Positions 55,260 through 64,000 of a DNA stretch of 64,000 bases are shown here, in pieces. The position numbers and the translations under genes were made by a program. The stretch is from Corynebacterium propinquum DSM 44285. Its GTDB lineage: Bacteria; Actinomycetota; Actinomycetes; Mycobacteriales; Mycobacteriaceae. The number at the start of each line of letters is the position of its first letter. Position 1 is the first letter of the stretch. The notes beneath the pieces are model-generated. The model was not told where the DNA came from, searched no databases, and saw only the letters and a program-made list of their open reading frames with translations. The stretch covers positions 186,001 to 250,000 of the forward strand of contig NZ_AQXC01000001.1 of the NCBI RefSeq assembly GCF_000375525.1, in the 5' to 3' direction.

Positions 55260-58200
55260 ATGACTAATTCACATCACCCCACTCAGCAGACTTCCACATC
55301 CATAAATTCCGCATCCATGAATTCCGATTCCCACGCTGACGCTCCACATAAACGTGAGCTGTACACACGGCTCGACCAATTACGCTATGCCGATCAACAC
55401 CGTTTTCGTCGGCGACTGTCCAAGGCAAAAGCGGACAAAGCATTGCGTGCAATAGCGAAAGACCTGGACAAAGCTGCCGCAATTATCCCGGCAATCGAAC
55501 AAGGGCTCCCAGATATTGACTTTCCCGAGGGATTACCGGTTAGCCGCAGCGTCGACGAGATTTCTACGACAATCGACAATCACCAAGTGGTAGTTATTGC
55601 TGGCGAGACAGGATCCGGTAAAACCACCCAGATTCCCAAAATTTGTTTGCAGCTAGGCCGCGGCCGCCGGGGCCTGATTGGGCATACGCAGCCGCGTCGT
55701 TTGGCTGCGCGTACCGTCGCCGAACGCATTAGCGATGAACTTGACCAAAGCATCGGTGAATCTGTCGGGTACGCAATTCGTTTTGACGATCGCGTCGGCA
55801 AGAACACCGCCGTTAAGCTCATGACCGACGGTATTTTGCTAGCGGAACTGCAGCGCGATCCGAAGCTCTACGCTTATGACACCATCATCATCGACGAAGC
55901 CCACGAACGTAGCTTGAATATCGATTTCCTCCTCGGCTACCTCAAACGCCTCTTGCCGCAGCGCCCGGATCTCAAGGTGATAATTACCTCGGCAACCATC
56001 GATCCGCAAAGTTTCGCCGACCATTTCCGCGACCCACACACGAACCAACCTGCGCCCATCATCGAAGTGTCCGGCCGCACCTATCCTGTAGAGGTGCGCT
56101 ACCGACCGCTGGAAATCGACGTCGATGGCAAAACGGTAGCTATTGAGCCAGTAGATGGTTTGTGTACTGCGGCGGAGGAGCTTCTGGCCGAAGGCAGCGG
56201 TGATATCTTGTGCTTTTTGCCCAGTGAACGAGACATCCGGGATGCCCAAGATGCCTTAGAGAAAAAGCGGTGGCGCGGGGTAGAAATCGTGCCACTGTTT
56301 GGACGGTTATCGAATCAGGAGCAACACCGAGTTTTTGCACCGCATTCCACGCGCCGGATTGTCTTGGCGACGAATATTGCCGAAACCTCCTTAACGGTGC
56401 CGGGGATCCACTATGTAATTGATACTGGTACGGCGCGTATTTCTCGGTACTCCACGCGCACCAAAGTGCAGCGCCTCCCAATCGAACCGATCTCACAAGC
56501 TAGTGCCAACCAACGCGCCGGGCGTTGCGGACGTATTGCCGACGGTATTGCGATTCGCCTGTACTCCGAAGATGATTTCGCTTCCCGCCCAGAATTTACC
56601 GATCCAGAGATTCTGCGAACCAACTTGGCCAGTGTCATTTTGCAGATGTCCTCGCTCAAGCTCGGCCCTGTGGCAGACTTTCCGTTTGTGCAACCGCCGG
56701 AGCCGAAAGCAGTCCGCGATGGCCTGGTGCTTCTCGACGAACTCGATGCGATCGAACCTGCCGGATCTCATGGAGCTCACAGATCATCTGGGTCCGCTGA
56801 TACCGCTCCACGATTGACCGCGATTGGTAAGCAGCTTGCTCGTATACCGGTAGACCCCCGCTTAGCGCGCATGCTGGTGGAAGCAGAAAAACTCGAATGT
56901 TTACAGCCAGTGATAGTTCTTGTTGCAGCAATGACGCTGCAAGATGTGCGCGAGCGTCCGCTGGAGCACCAACAACAGGCGGATCAAGCCCACGCTCGTT
57001 TTCGTTCGCGCACGAGTGATTTTTTGAGCCTGCTTTCTTTGTGGGGTTATATCACGGAGGAGAAAGCAGAGTTATCAGGTAACCAGTTCCGCAAACGCAT
57101 GAAAGAAGAATTTTTGCACTTCATGCGCATCCGCGAATGGTTTGATTTGGTGCGCCAATTGCAAGATATCGCTCGTGATATGCGGTGGACTCTCTCTGGT
57201 GGGGCTGACGGCCAACGCGGCGGTGTCAGAATGGCCGATGGAAAGTTCGCCGGTGATTCTGTTGCAGTGCACCGTGCGCTGCTCACCGGGTTGTTATCTA
57301 ATATCGGTGCACGCATCAGCGACTCTGCAGAATTCCAGGGAGCACGCGGTACGAAGTTTCTCATTTTTCCAGGCTCCGGGGTAGCGAAAAAGCCACCAGA
57401 ATTAGTGATGGCCTCTGAATTAGTAGAAACCTCACGACTATTCGCACGCGGGGTCGCCGCCATCGAGCCAGCGTGGGTCGAAACCGCCGCCCACTCATTG
57501 CTCAAGCACCACTACTCGGATCCGCACTGGTCATATAAACGCGGTGCGGCGATGGCAACACAACGCTCCACGCTGTACGGAGTGCCGATCATAGCTGACC
57601 GGACCATCTCATATCACCGCGTGGACCCGGAAGCTGCGCGCATCATGTTTATCCAGCACGCATTGATTGCCGGGGAATGGAAAACGTCTCACAAGTTTTT
57701 CCACGACAATCTAGAAAAATTGTCTGCAGCGGGTGAATACGAAGAAAAGGCTCGTCGGCGCGGCATCATCGCGGATGAAGATGCACTGTTCGAATTTTAT
57801 GATCAGCGGTTGCCTGATTCTGTTACCCACTCGAAAGCCTTCGATGGTTGGTGGAAAAAAGCCCGCCGCACACAACCAGATCTTTTAGATTTTGACCCGG
57901 CTGATCTGCTCACTGACGGCGCTGAATCTGTCACAGAACAGGATTTTCCGGATCACTGGCGTCATGCCGGCCTGGACTTGGAGCTGGATTATATGTTCGA
58001 GCCTGGACACCGCCGCGATGGCGTCACGGTCAACATTCCAGTACCGATGTTGGCCAGCATTGATCCAGAACCATTCGCATGGCTAGTTCCTGGTCTCCGC
58101 GAGGAGTTGGTTACTGAGTTAATTCGTGGCTTACCCAAAGCACTGCGCCGCAGCCTGGTGCCCGCACCTGATTTTGCGGCCCGGGCCATGGAGCACTTGT

Positions 58201-59366
58201 TGCCCTATGAATCTGATCTGTTGCAGCAAGTAGCTGGGGCATTTCAGAAATTAGGGGCACGCGGTATTAACGCCACCGATTTTTCGTGGGAAAAACTGCC
58301 GTCACACTTGAAGATGACATTTGCGGCCATCGATAAGCGTGGAAATATCATCGATGATGATAAAGATCTCCGTGCGTTGCAGAAGCGCCAGGCGGGCAAA
58401 ATTAGTGCTTCTATCACCAAGAAAGTCGAAAATAAGGTCCGGGATACGCACAAGCGCTCTCCAAACGAGTCACACGCGAGACCACAACAGCAATCGGCGC
58501 GCACCTACGTGGCTTCCTGGACGGCAGAAAACCTGGGAACAATCCCCGACGCAATTGAGCACGAGGTTGATCAGCACACTGTCACGGCATATCCGGCCTT
58601 GACGATGAGCGAGCGCGGATTGTCTGTGCAGTACTACCCGACTCGCGCTGCAGCAGATTCGGCGATGATGACCGCCACGTTGACGCTACTGCTGCGTAAT
58701 TTAACTGTGAGTACTCAAAAAATGGTCAATGGTTTACCCCTGCAGCAACGCGTGGCCGTGGATCATTATCCTCATGGTGGTGCCGATGGTTTGGTCTCTG
58801 ATGCACGCATTGCTGCGTTACGAGACTTGCTGGTGGCACACGGTGGTCCGGTGCGCAGCCCAGCCGAATTCGAGAAGCTGAAAAGCGCCATCGGCCAGCA
58901 GCTACCGCGCGAGGTGCGGCAAGCAGTAGTCACGTTGGCTCCGGGTTTGGTGCGCTATTCCAAGCTTGCCGACGAGTTGGAGAACTGGGAAGGTCCCGCC
59001 ATTGATGATATGCGCGGCCAGTTGGAATTCTTGTTGCCGAAAAGTGCAATCAGTATCCACGGGATCTCACAGTTGCGCCATCTACCGCGATATCTGCAAG
59101 CTATGGAGATCCGATTGGACGATATGGCCACTAACCCAGACAAAGACGGTGAACGGCAAGACGTCATTGACGATTGTCTGGCATATGTACGTAATCGTCT
59201 CCGGCGCCTGCCTGCAGGAGCGGAAAAGTCTCCCGAGGTGACAAAAGTTCGCTGGATGATTGAAGAGCTACGAGTAAGCTTGTTTGCCCAGCGATTGGGC
59301 ACGGCACATCCCGTCTCTGCCCGTCGGATTCGTAAGGCAGTGGACAGCCTGGGGAAAAATTCCTAA
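55260..59366 (+). CDS. hrpA: ATP-dependent RNA helicase HrpA
   Basis: Very large DEAH/RHA-type helicase (1368 residues), implicated by family in mRNA handling and stalled-ribosome release. Motifs: Walker [71 protein letters not shown] and [19 protein letters not shown] winged-helix/ratchet and OB-fold region follow, then the long C-terminal DUF3418 part found in HrpA (from about 720). The ATG is preceded by AGGG; TAAACT lies upstream at 55242-55247. The first 45 residues are non-conserved and Ser/His/Asp-rich, so an internal start is possible. Confidence 0.95.
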   Translation: MTNSHHPTQQTSTSINSASMNSDSHADAPHKRELYTRLDQLRYADQHRFRRRLSKAKADKALRAIAKDLDKAAAIIPAIEQGLPDIDFPEGLPVSRSVDEISTTIDNHQVVVIAGETGSGKTTQIPKICLQLGRGRRGLIGHTQPRRLAARTVAERISDELDQSIGESVGYAIRFDDRVGKNTAVKLMTDGILLAELQRDPKLYAYDTIIIDEAHERSLNIDFLLGYLKRLLPQRPDLKVIITSATIDPQSFADHFRDPHTNQPAPIIEVSGRTYPVEVRYRPLEIDVDGKTVAIEPVDGLCTAAEELLAEGSGDILCFLPSERDIRDAQDALEKKRWRGVEIVPLFGRLSNQEQHRVFAPHSTRRIVLATNIAETSLTVPGIHYVIDTGTARISRYSTRTKVQRLPIEPISQASANQRAGRCGRIADGIAIRLYSEDDFASRPEFTDPEILRTNLASVILQMSSLKLGPVADFPFVQPPEPKAVRDGLVLLDELDAIEPAGSHGAHRSSGSADTAPRLTAIGKQLARIPVDPRLARMLVEAEKLECLQPVIVLVAAMTLQDVRERPLEHQQQADQAHARFRSRTSDFLSLLSLWGYITEEKAELSGNQFRKRMKEEFLHFMRIREWFDLVRQLQDIARDMRWTLSGGADGQRGGVRMADGKFAGDSVAVHRALLTGLLSNIGARISDSAEFQGARGTKFLIFPGSGVAKKPPELVMASELVETSRLFARGVAAIEPAWVETAAHSLLKHHYSDPHWSYKRGAAMATQRSTLYGVPIIADRTISYHRVDPEAARIMFIQHALIAGEWKTSHKFFHDNLEKLSAAGEYEEKARRRGIIADEDALFEFYDQRLPDSVTHSKAFDGWWKKARRTQPDLLDFDPADLLTDGAESVTEQDFPDHWRHAGLDLELDYMFEPGHRRDGVTVNIPVPMLASIDPEPFAWLVPGLREELVTELIRGLPKALRRSLVPAPDFAARAMEHLLPYESDLLQQVAGAFQKLGARGINATDFSWEKLPSHLKMTFAAIDKRGNIIDDDKDLRALQKRQAGKISASITKKVENKVRDTHKRSPNESHARPQQQSARTYVASWTAENLGTIPDAIEHEVDQHTVTAYPALTMSERGLSVQYYPTRAAADSAMMTATLTLLLRNLTVSTQKMVNGLPLQQRVAVDHYPHGGADGLVSDARIAALRDLLVAHGGPVRSPAEFEKLKSAIGQQLPREVRQAVVTLAPGLVRYSKLADELENWEGPAIDDMRGQLEFLLPKSAISIHGISQLRHLPRYLQAMEIRLDDMATNPDKDGERQDVIDDCLAYVRNRLRRLPAGAEKSPEVTKVRWMIEELRVSLFAQRLGTAHPVSARRIRKAVDSLGKNS

Positions 59367-59410
59367 CTGGCTTACATCATTGGGGTTACGTGATTGGGCT
59401 TACGCACCAG

Positions 59411-59866
59411 TTAGTCTTCGCGCTCACGGCGGCGCATCAGCCGGATTTCAGACTCAAAATCTTGTGCACTGTCGAAGGACTTATACACCGAGGCGAAACG
59501 CAAATAGGCAACCTCATCGAGTTCTCGCAGCGGCTCAAGGATGGCTAAGCCAATCGCGTTGGCATCAACCTGGGAGCTCCCGTGCCCACGCACAGTCTCT
59601 TCGACTTGCTGCGCCAATCGCTTCAGTGAGTCCTCAGTTACCGGACGGCCCTGGCATGCCCGGTGCACACCGCGGATCAGCTTGTCGCGAGAAAACGGCT
59701 CTGTCAGACCGTTGCGCTTGACCACCAACAACACAGATTTTTCCACAGTAGTAAACCGTCCCTGGCACTGCGTGCATTCTCTGCGACGCCGAATGGCTAC
59801 ACCGCCATCAACTAAACGGGAATCGACGACTCTGGACTGTTCGTGGTGACAGAATGGACAGTACAC
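59411..59866 (-). CDS. nrdR: transcriptional repressor NrdR
   Basis: Represses ribonucleotide reductase genes according to ATP/dATP levels. The 151-residue protein starts with GTG and has the N-terminal zinc ribbon Cys3, Cys6, Cys31, Cys34 (MYCPFC ... CTQC) followed by an ATP-cone domain ([29 protein letters not shown] ... [19 protein letters not shown]). It faces hrpA and is transcribed in the same direction as the divS-like gene 146 bases upstream. In corynebacteria nrdR commonly accompanies divS and lexA. Confidence 0.96.
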   Translation of the reverse strand: MYCPFCHHEQSRVVDSRLVDGGVAIRRRRECTQCQGRFTTVEKSVLLVVKRNGLTEPFSRDKLIRGVHRACQGRPVTEDSLKRLAQQVEETVRGHGSSQVDANAIGLAILEPLRELDEVAYLRFASVYKSFDSAQDFESEIRLMRRRERED

Positions 59867-60012
59867 GGCCTCGTCAATGCTCCTTCACTGCATATAACAG
59901 CATGTAGTCGGTAGAAAAGATTATGCTCGGTAAAATTTCTGGCATCATAACGCGAAGAGTGCGATGCAAGGGGGTGCTCTCATGATCGCCACCGCATCCC
60001 CCGCCGACAGCG

Positions 60013-60456
60013 CTAGCTCGCCCCGAGCAGAACGCCGCCGGCCATCAGTACCCCTAGTATCGCACCTAATAGGTACGAGACAATAATTGCAGACGTATGG
60101 GACGTTGGCGTACGGGACACTGCCCCTGCACCATCTATAGGTAATTCATCGTTGTCCACACTGTTTACGGTGGCAGAGTTCCGTTGTCCATCGTCCGCAT
60201 AATCAGCGATGCAGGACAATGGTTGGAGAGCATAAATTACTTCCTGCGCAGTGCCCGCCCGGACTGGTTGTGGCTCCCACTCTGCAGCCGCCGGAGTGGT
60301 GATACCCGCAGATCCGCTGGAGGCCTGCGCTGGTCGTACGCGTTGATAGCGCGACAGGCTGTGCTGGCTCTGCAGGCAGTCACCACCATACTGAGACTGG
60401 CGCAGCGGTTGGCGTTGGCAATGGCGATGTTGATGGTGCTGGTGAATGTGCAGCAT
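60013..60456 (-). CDS. DivS-like SOS cell-division suppressor, lacking a LysM domain
   Basis: Assigned mainly by position: in C. glutamicum divS, and in mycobacteria the LysM protein Rv2719c (ChiZ), are divergent from lexA and induced by DNA damage to delay division. The 147-residue product has a His/Gln/Arg-rich N-terminus (HIHQHHQHRHCQRQ), a short RYQRVRPA motif near 36-43, a disordered middle and a membrane helix (SAIIVSYLLGAILGVLMAGGVLLG, about 122-145). It stops two residues after the helix, so no extracytoplasmic domain is encoded. AAAGGAG lies about 14 bases before the ATG, rather far. Confidence 0.6.
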   Translation of the reverse strand: MLHIHQHHQHRHCQRQPLRQSQYGGDCLQSQHSLSRYQRVRPAQASSGSAGITTPAAAEWEPQPVRAGTAQEVIYALQPLSCIADYADDGQRNSATVNSVDNDELPIDGAGAVSRTPTSHTSAIIVSYLLGAILGVLMAGGVLLGAS

Positions 60457-60543
60457 GACTAAAGCTCACGCTCCTTTCAGAATGAGTTATGTACTCGATC
60501 TGAAAGCACTCTAAGCGGTGACTGTCACACCCACGAGCAGTAC

Positions 60544-60559
60544 TAGTAATTGTGTTCGA
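60544..60559. promoter_or_regulatory. lexA: SOS-box-like LexA site
   Basis: TAGTAATTGTGTTCGA matches 11 of 14 defined positions of the corynebacterial SOS box TCGAAMANNTGTTCGA as I recall it; the right half (TGTTCGA) is perfect. It lies between the divergent divS-like gene and lexA, where both could be repressed. Confidence 0.6.
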
Positions 60560-60602
60560 TTAATCCTTGCATTACACTCGTCATTACCACGCAGAGGTAA
60601 TT

Positions 60603-60618
60603 TCTCACGTATGTTCGG
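60603..60618. promoter_or_regulatory. lexA: second, weaker SOS-box-like site
   Basis: TCTCACGTATGTTCGG has the TGTTCG half-site and four matches in the left half. It is 76 bases before the lexA ATG. Relatives have more than one LexA site in this interval, which is why I list it. Confidence 0.35.
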
Positions 60619-60693
60619 TACCAAGCATGTGAATTGCACCATAGTGTGATCATGTGTCACAAAATTGCTAACAACTCGATTTAGGAGCTATGT

Positions 60694-61401
60694 ATGCCGC
60701 GTCCACGCACGTCCTCAGCACCGAAGCCCACCTTTGAACAACTTTCCCACCGGCAGCGGCGAATTCTGGAAGTCATCCGCGACGCGGTGATGCTACGCGG
60801 ATATCCACCAAGCATTCGCGAAATCGGAGATACCGCGGGGCTGCAATCCACCTCATCGGTGGCGTACCAATTAAAACAGCTGGAAGAAAAAGGCTTCCTC
60901 CAACGCGACCCCAATAAGCCACGTGCGATGATCGTGCGCAACATGCCCGAAACCAAAAAGCCAGGCAAGCGCCCTAGCACCAACAAAACTTCCGAAAACC
61001 CAGAGGCACCAACCGACGCCTCAGGTTATTGTTATGTCCCGGCATTGGGCCGAATCGCTGCTGGTACACCTATTACCGCAGAAGAAAACATCGATTCTTA
61101 TTACCCAATGCCAGAAGAGATTGTTGGCGGCGGTGATCTATTCATGCTGCGGGTCGTTGGGGAATCCATGAAAGATGCCGGCATTTTAGATGGCGACTGG
61201 GTCGTGGTGCGTTCGCAAAAGGTCGCTGAAGTCGGGGAATTCGTCGCCGCTTTACTCGATGGCGAAGAAGCCACAGTAAAAGAATTTCACCGGGATTCAT
61301 CAGGCGTCTGGTTGCTGCCGCACAATGACGCTTTTAGTCCGATTCCAGGCGATGAAGCCGAGATTATGGGCAAAGTTGTCTCCGTTATGCGTAAGCTTTA
61401 A
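60694..61401 (+). CDS. lexA: SOS repressor LexA
   Basis: Represses DNA-damage genes and cleaves itself when RecA is activated. In the 235-residue protein the N-terminal winged helix ([24 protein letters not shown]) is followed by a linker, the Ala123-Gly124 cleavage site ([11 protein letters not shown]), catalytic Ser158 ([10 protein letters not shown]) and Lys196 (ATVKEF). All catalytic parts are intact. The linker (about 80-110, [22 protein letters not shown]) is longer than in E. coli, as usual for actinobacteria. ATG with TAGGAG upstream. Confidence 0.97.
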   Translation: MPRPRTSSAPKPTFEQLSHRQRRILEVIRDAVMLRGYPPSIREIGDTAGLQSTSSVAYQLKQLEEKGFLQRDPNKPRAMIVRNMPETKKPGKRPSTNKTSENPEAPTDASGYCYVPALGRIAAGTPITAEENIDSYYPMPEEIVGGGDLFMLRVVGESMKDAGILDGDWVVVRSQKVAEVGEFVAALLDGEEATVKEFHRDSSGVWLLPHNDAFSPIPGDEAEIMGKVVSVMRKL

Positions 61402-61493
61402 CTAGCTTTAACTGGCGCTAACGGCTCCAGCAGCTGCGCATTTAATCCGCTCTTCACGTTACCCCAACCGGCAGAAAGGACCCTGCACGCAGA

Positions 61494-62273
61494 ATGTACG
61501 CCGAAGAACGGCGCCGCCATATCGCCTCGCTCGCCGCGGTAGACGGGTGGGTTAAGGTCGGAGAACTAGCCGAACGGTTCTCCGTGACCTCCGAAACCAT
61601 ACGTAGAGATCTTGCGGCACTAGACGAAATCGGCGCTGTGCACCGGGTCCGCGGCGGAGCACGTGCCGCGCATAACTACCAGACCTCCGAAGTTCCTCTG
61701 GCGGACCGCAACCGATCGGCCGCAGAGGCCAAACTTGCCATCGCAACCGCCGCACTCCAATTTGTGCCCACGCAAGGCACTGTATTCATTGGCGCTGGCA
61801 CCACAAATAATTCTTTAGCAGATTTTCTTGGTCAAACCGAGCGCGCAGCCAATCTAGAGATTGTGATCAATAGTCTGCCTGGCGCATTGAACCTTGCTGC
61901 TTATGGCTTAGACAACGTGCACTTGCTCGGCGGAACAGTCCGGAGCATGACCCAATCAATCGTCGGTCCAACAGCACTACGCTCCTTGGCGCTCAAACGT
62001 GCCGATGTAGCGTTCATCGGCACCGACGCACTTACCGTCGAACACGGGTTATCGACTGCAGATACACAAGAAGCCGCAATTAAAACCGCATTCATGACGA
62101 ATGCTCATAAAGTGGTGGTGCTGTGTGACTCCAGCAAACTCGGGCGCGATTACCTCGTCAGCTTCGGCACCATCCGAGATATCGACGTCTTAATCACCGA
62201 TTCTGCCGCACCAGATTCACTTGTCACCGCAGTACGACAACACGGCGTAGAAGTAGTCGTCGTAGAGCGCTAA
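61494..62273 (+). CDS. sugR: DeoR-family sugar regulator SugR
   Basis: DeoR-type repressor; in C. glutamicum SugR, located next to lexA, represses ptsG, ptsI, ptsH and other sugar-uptake and glycolytic genes. The 259-residue protein has the N-terminal helix-turn-helix (KVGELAERFSVTSETIRRDLAALDEIGAVHRVRGGAR) and the DeoRC sugar-phosphate-binding domain (TVFIGAGTTNNSLADF, FIGTDALTVEHGLSTADTQEAAIKTAFM). AGAAAGGA precedes the ATG. The next gene is a minus-strand permease only 73 bases away, so the pts/fru block that follows sugR in C. glutamicum is not here. Confidence 0.88.
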   Translation: MYAEERRRHIASLAAVDGWVKVGELAERFSVTSETIRRDLAALDEIGAVHRVRGGARAAHNYQTSEVPLADRNRSAAEAKLAIATAALQFVPTQGTVFIGAGTTNNSLADFLGQTERAANLEIVINSLPGALNLAAYGLDNVHLLGGTVRSMTQSIVGPTALRSLALKRADVAFIGTDALTVEHGLSTADTQEAAIKTAFMTNAHKVVVLCDSSKLGRDYLVSFGTIRDIDVLITDSAAPDSLVTAVRQHGVEVVVVER

Positions 62274-62346
62274 CTATTGTTTTACCCAGCGGTTTAGCCG
62301 TTGCAGAAAATTCGCGACTACTGCGCGTGGATTCTGCGTCTTACTG

Positions 62347-63633
62347 CTACGTGTGCTGGGTTCCTTGGCCTTCGCCAACACGCTCGTAGAGCCACCGCAT
62401 AATTGGGTAGAACACCATAATGCCCACAGAACCCCAAGCAATGCCTTCGAGCTCCACTGGACCAATCGGAAGGGTGAGGTTCCCGATACCTGCTACTAAC
62501 GCGATCGCAGCAGCCGTCAGGTTCACAGGGTTATTGAAATTAACCTTATTATCCATCCAAATTCGCACACCCAACATGCCGATCAAGCCATAAAGCAACA
62601 ATGTTGCACCACCCAAAACACCGACCGGAATACTGAAAATCAACGCACCAAACTTCGGAATGAATGCCAACGCCACCGCAGCGATTGCAGCAACCCAATA
62701 CGCGGCGGTGGAATATACCTTGGTGGCGGCCATAACACCAATATTTTCGGCATACGTCGTGGTACCAGAGCCACCAGCTCCACCGGCCAACGTGGTCGCT
62801 AAACCGTCGGCAAGCAACGCATCACCGGCCAGATGATCGACGTTGCGTCCGGTCATCGCGGAGACTGCTTTCACGTGCCCCACGTTTTCGGCAATCAGCA
62901 CCACCAACACCGGAAGCGTCGTCAGCACCACTGAAAGCTGAAACTCCGGGGTGTGGAATTCCGGGATTCCCACCCACGGTGCATCTTCGATTGCTTGCGC
63001 GGCTTCTGCATCGACGTTTCCGGTTACCGCCGCAAAAATCCATCCGACGACTACCCCAATCAATATGCTCAACCGGCTGATCATGCCGCGGCCAGCTACC
63101 GTAGCCAGAACAATGACGCCCAGGGTGATCGCAGCCACCAGTGGTTGGGTTTGGAAACTCTCGGTGGCGGTCGGAGCCAAATTAAGCCCGATCAAAGCGA
63201 CGATTGCGCCCGTGACTGCGGGTGGTAACACAGCATCGATAACTCCCCGGCCAGCTATTTTGACCAGCAACCCCACCAACATCAGTACAATACCGGTAAC
63301 AAAAATCCCGCCCAGCTGGGCGGCAATGCCATGCTGCTGCGAAGCGATCAGTGGCGCGATAAAAGCAAATGACGAGCCGAGGTACGACGGCAATTTGTTG
63401 CGCGTAATGAGCAAAAACAGCATCGTTCCCACGCCGGAGAATAGCAGCGTGGTGTTAACCGGAAACCCGGTGAGAGTCGGCACCAATAAAGTAGCCCCGA
63501 ACATCGCAAAGACATGTTGAATGCCGATGCCAATAGTCCGGGGCCATGAAAGCCGCTCATCAGGCGCGACCACCGCGCCTTTGTTTATTGTCTTGCCGTC
63601 ACCGTGTAGCGACCAGCCAATCGAAGTACTCAC
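62347..63633 (-). CDS. NCS2 nucleobase permease (uracil-type)
   Basis: Proton-coupled nucleobase transporter of the inner membrane. The 428-residue protein has about 12-14 hydrophobic segments and family motifs QHVFAMFGATLLVP, SSFAFIAPLIAS, LPPAVTGAIVALIGLNLAP and the substrate region LLADGLATTLAGGAGGSGTTTYAENIGVMAATKVYS, with the conserved glutamates. These favour uracil over xanthine, but the specificity is inferred. The GTG start overlaps the hflX stop by 4 bases (GTGA), so it is translated with hflX. Confidence 0.9.
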   Translation of the reverse strand: MSTSIGWSLHGDGKTINKGAVVAPDERLSWPRTIGIGIQHVFAMFGATLLVPTLTGFPVNTTLLFSGVGTMLFLLITRNKLPSYLGSSFAFIAPLIASQQHGIAAQLGGIFVTGIVLMLVGLLVKIAGRGVIDAVLPPAVTGAIVALIGLNLAPTATESFQTQPLVAAITLGVIVLATVAGRGMISRLSILIGVVVGWIFAAVTGNVDAEAAQAIEDAPWVGIPEFHTPEFQLSVVLTTLPVLVVLIAENVGHVKAVSAMTGRNVDHLAGDALLADGLATTLAGGAGGSGTTTYAENIGVMAATKVYSTAAYWVAAIAAVALAFIPKFGALIFSIPVGVLGGATLLLYGLIGMLGVRIWMDNKVNFNNPVNLTAAAIALVAGIGNLTLPIGPVELEGIAWGSVGIMVFYPIMRWLYERVGEGQGTQHT

Positions 63634-64000
63634 ATTGAGACATTATTGCTGGCAGCCTGAGTCTCTTGGTAATCGGATGCGAACTCAGCAAGTTCTTGGG
63701 CCATCACTGCAGGTAAACGCACATCAAGTACAGTGCCGTCTGCGGTGTATTCTTCACTGTGCACGGTACCGTACTCATGTACCCGGGAGACGAGATCACC
63801 ACGCGTAAACGGAATCTCTAGCACCACGCGGGTATCCAGAGAATTCAAAAATAGCTCTACCCTGCCGCTTAACTCGGCGATGCCTTCGCCAGTTTTCGCG
63901 GAAACATAAACCACATTGTCGTTATCGAGTACGTGGCGAACTTCAGCCAGCACCAACGGGTCCGCCGCATCAATTTTGTTCAACACAATGATCTCCGGCG
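63630..64000 (-). CDS. hflX: GTPase HflX, C-terminal part (cut by the window edge)
   Basis: Ribosome-associated GTPase, here only the last 123 codons; the gene continues beyond base 64000. Visible are the G4 motif LNKID, the G5-type VYVSAKTGEGIAEL and the HflX C-terminal domain with EIPFTRGDLVSRVHEYGTVHSEEYTADGTVLDVRLP, which separates it from other Era-like GTPases. It overlaps the permease start by 4 bases. Confidence 0.9.
   Translation of the reverse strand, partial: PEIIVLNKIDAADPLVLAEVRHVLDNDNVVYVSAKTGEGIAELSGRVELFLNSLDTRVVLEIPFTRGDLVSRVHEYGTVHSEEYTADGTVLDVRLPAVMAQELAEFASDYQETQAASNNVSM

Noticed and set aside
62274-62465. A 63-codon minus-strand frame downstream of sugR
   Set aside because: Overlaps the 3' end of the permease gene out of frame and has no ribosome-binding site or homology I recognise.
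1-64000. CRISPR array, prophage, insertion sequence or toxin-antitoxin pair
   Set aside because: No regularly spaced repeats, transposase, integrase or small paired toxin genes were seen; the only tandem repeat is the 3 x 28-bp element after sigA.

Overview
The window is chromosomal core sequence from a Corynebacterium-type actinobacterium. This rests on gene content and order: rel-apt-lipoprotein-secFD-yajC-ruvBAC-yebC, the pimA-patA-pgsA-HIT-thrS block, aftC-msrB-hemQ, dxs, dut, suhB-ppgK-sigA, sigB-dtxR-galE, oxyR-hrpA and nrdR-divS-lexA-sugR. From memory, the same succession occurs in Corynebacterium glutamicum and, more loosely, across Rv2583c-Rv2719c of Mycobacterium tuberculosis. An arabinofuranosyltransferase of the AftC type and phosphatidylinositol mannoside enzymes indicate a mycolata-type cell envelope. 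GC content looks moderate. I see no prophage, insertion sequence, CRISPR array or integrase.

Layout. 0-11.6 kb: minus-strand block for the stringent response (rel), purine salvage (apt), an orphan solute-binding lipoprotein, Sec accessory subunits (secF, secD, yajC), Holliday-junction processing (ruvBAC) and a YebC regulator. 11.7-19.1 kb: TesB thioesterase, a small membrane protein on the other strand, then PI/PIM synthesis (membrane protein, pimA, patA, pgsA), a HIT phosphorylase and thrS in overlapping genes. 19.3-22 kb: an extracytoplasmic copper/heme set (CopC-like, PCuAC-like, Tat-exported Dyp peroxidase). 22.2-23 kb: six tRNA genes (Gly x3, Val x2, Cys). 23-28.5 kb: RibD-like reductase, AftC, MsrB, HemQ, DUF3000, RNase D. 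28.5-36.4 kb: dxs, an RNA methyltransferase, DUF3710, dut, DUF3093, DUF4193, suhB, ppgK. 36.6-47.9 kb: sigA, membrane protein, helicase, DUF3039, DUF3099, methyltransferase, dtd, sigB, dtxR, galE, DUF4192. 48.2-59.9 kb: PAC2 protein, Ski2-like helicase, DadA-like oxidase, oxyR, membrane protein, hrpA, nrdR. 60-64 kb: divS-like gene, lexA, sugR, NCS2 permease and the 3' part of hflX.

Regulators are concentrated here: the principal and secondary sigma factors, DtxR (iron), OxyR (peroxide), LexA (SOS), SugR (sugar), NrdR (ribonucleotide reductase) and Rel (ppGpp). Several control sites can be read directly: a near-consensus SigH-type promoter before sigB, a 20-bp near-palindrome over the oxyR -10 box, SOS-box-like sequences between divS and lexA, and a set of -10 hexamers placed exactly 7 bases before start codons, which predicts leaderless mRNAs.

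I found no clear new defence or mobile system. The points most worth following are the predicted leaderless starts, the 3 x 28-bp tandem repeat that begins inside the last codons of sigA, the divS-like gene that stops right after its membrane helix, sugR without an adjacent sugar-PTS block, and the CopC/PCuAC/Dyp set with a histidine-rich tail. No stretch longer than 300 bases lacks a gene.
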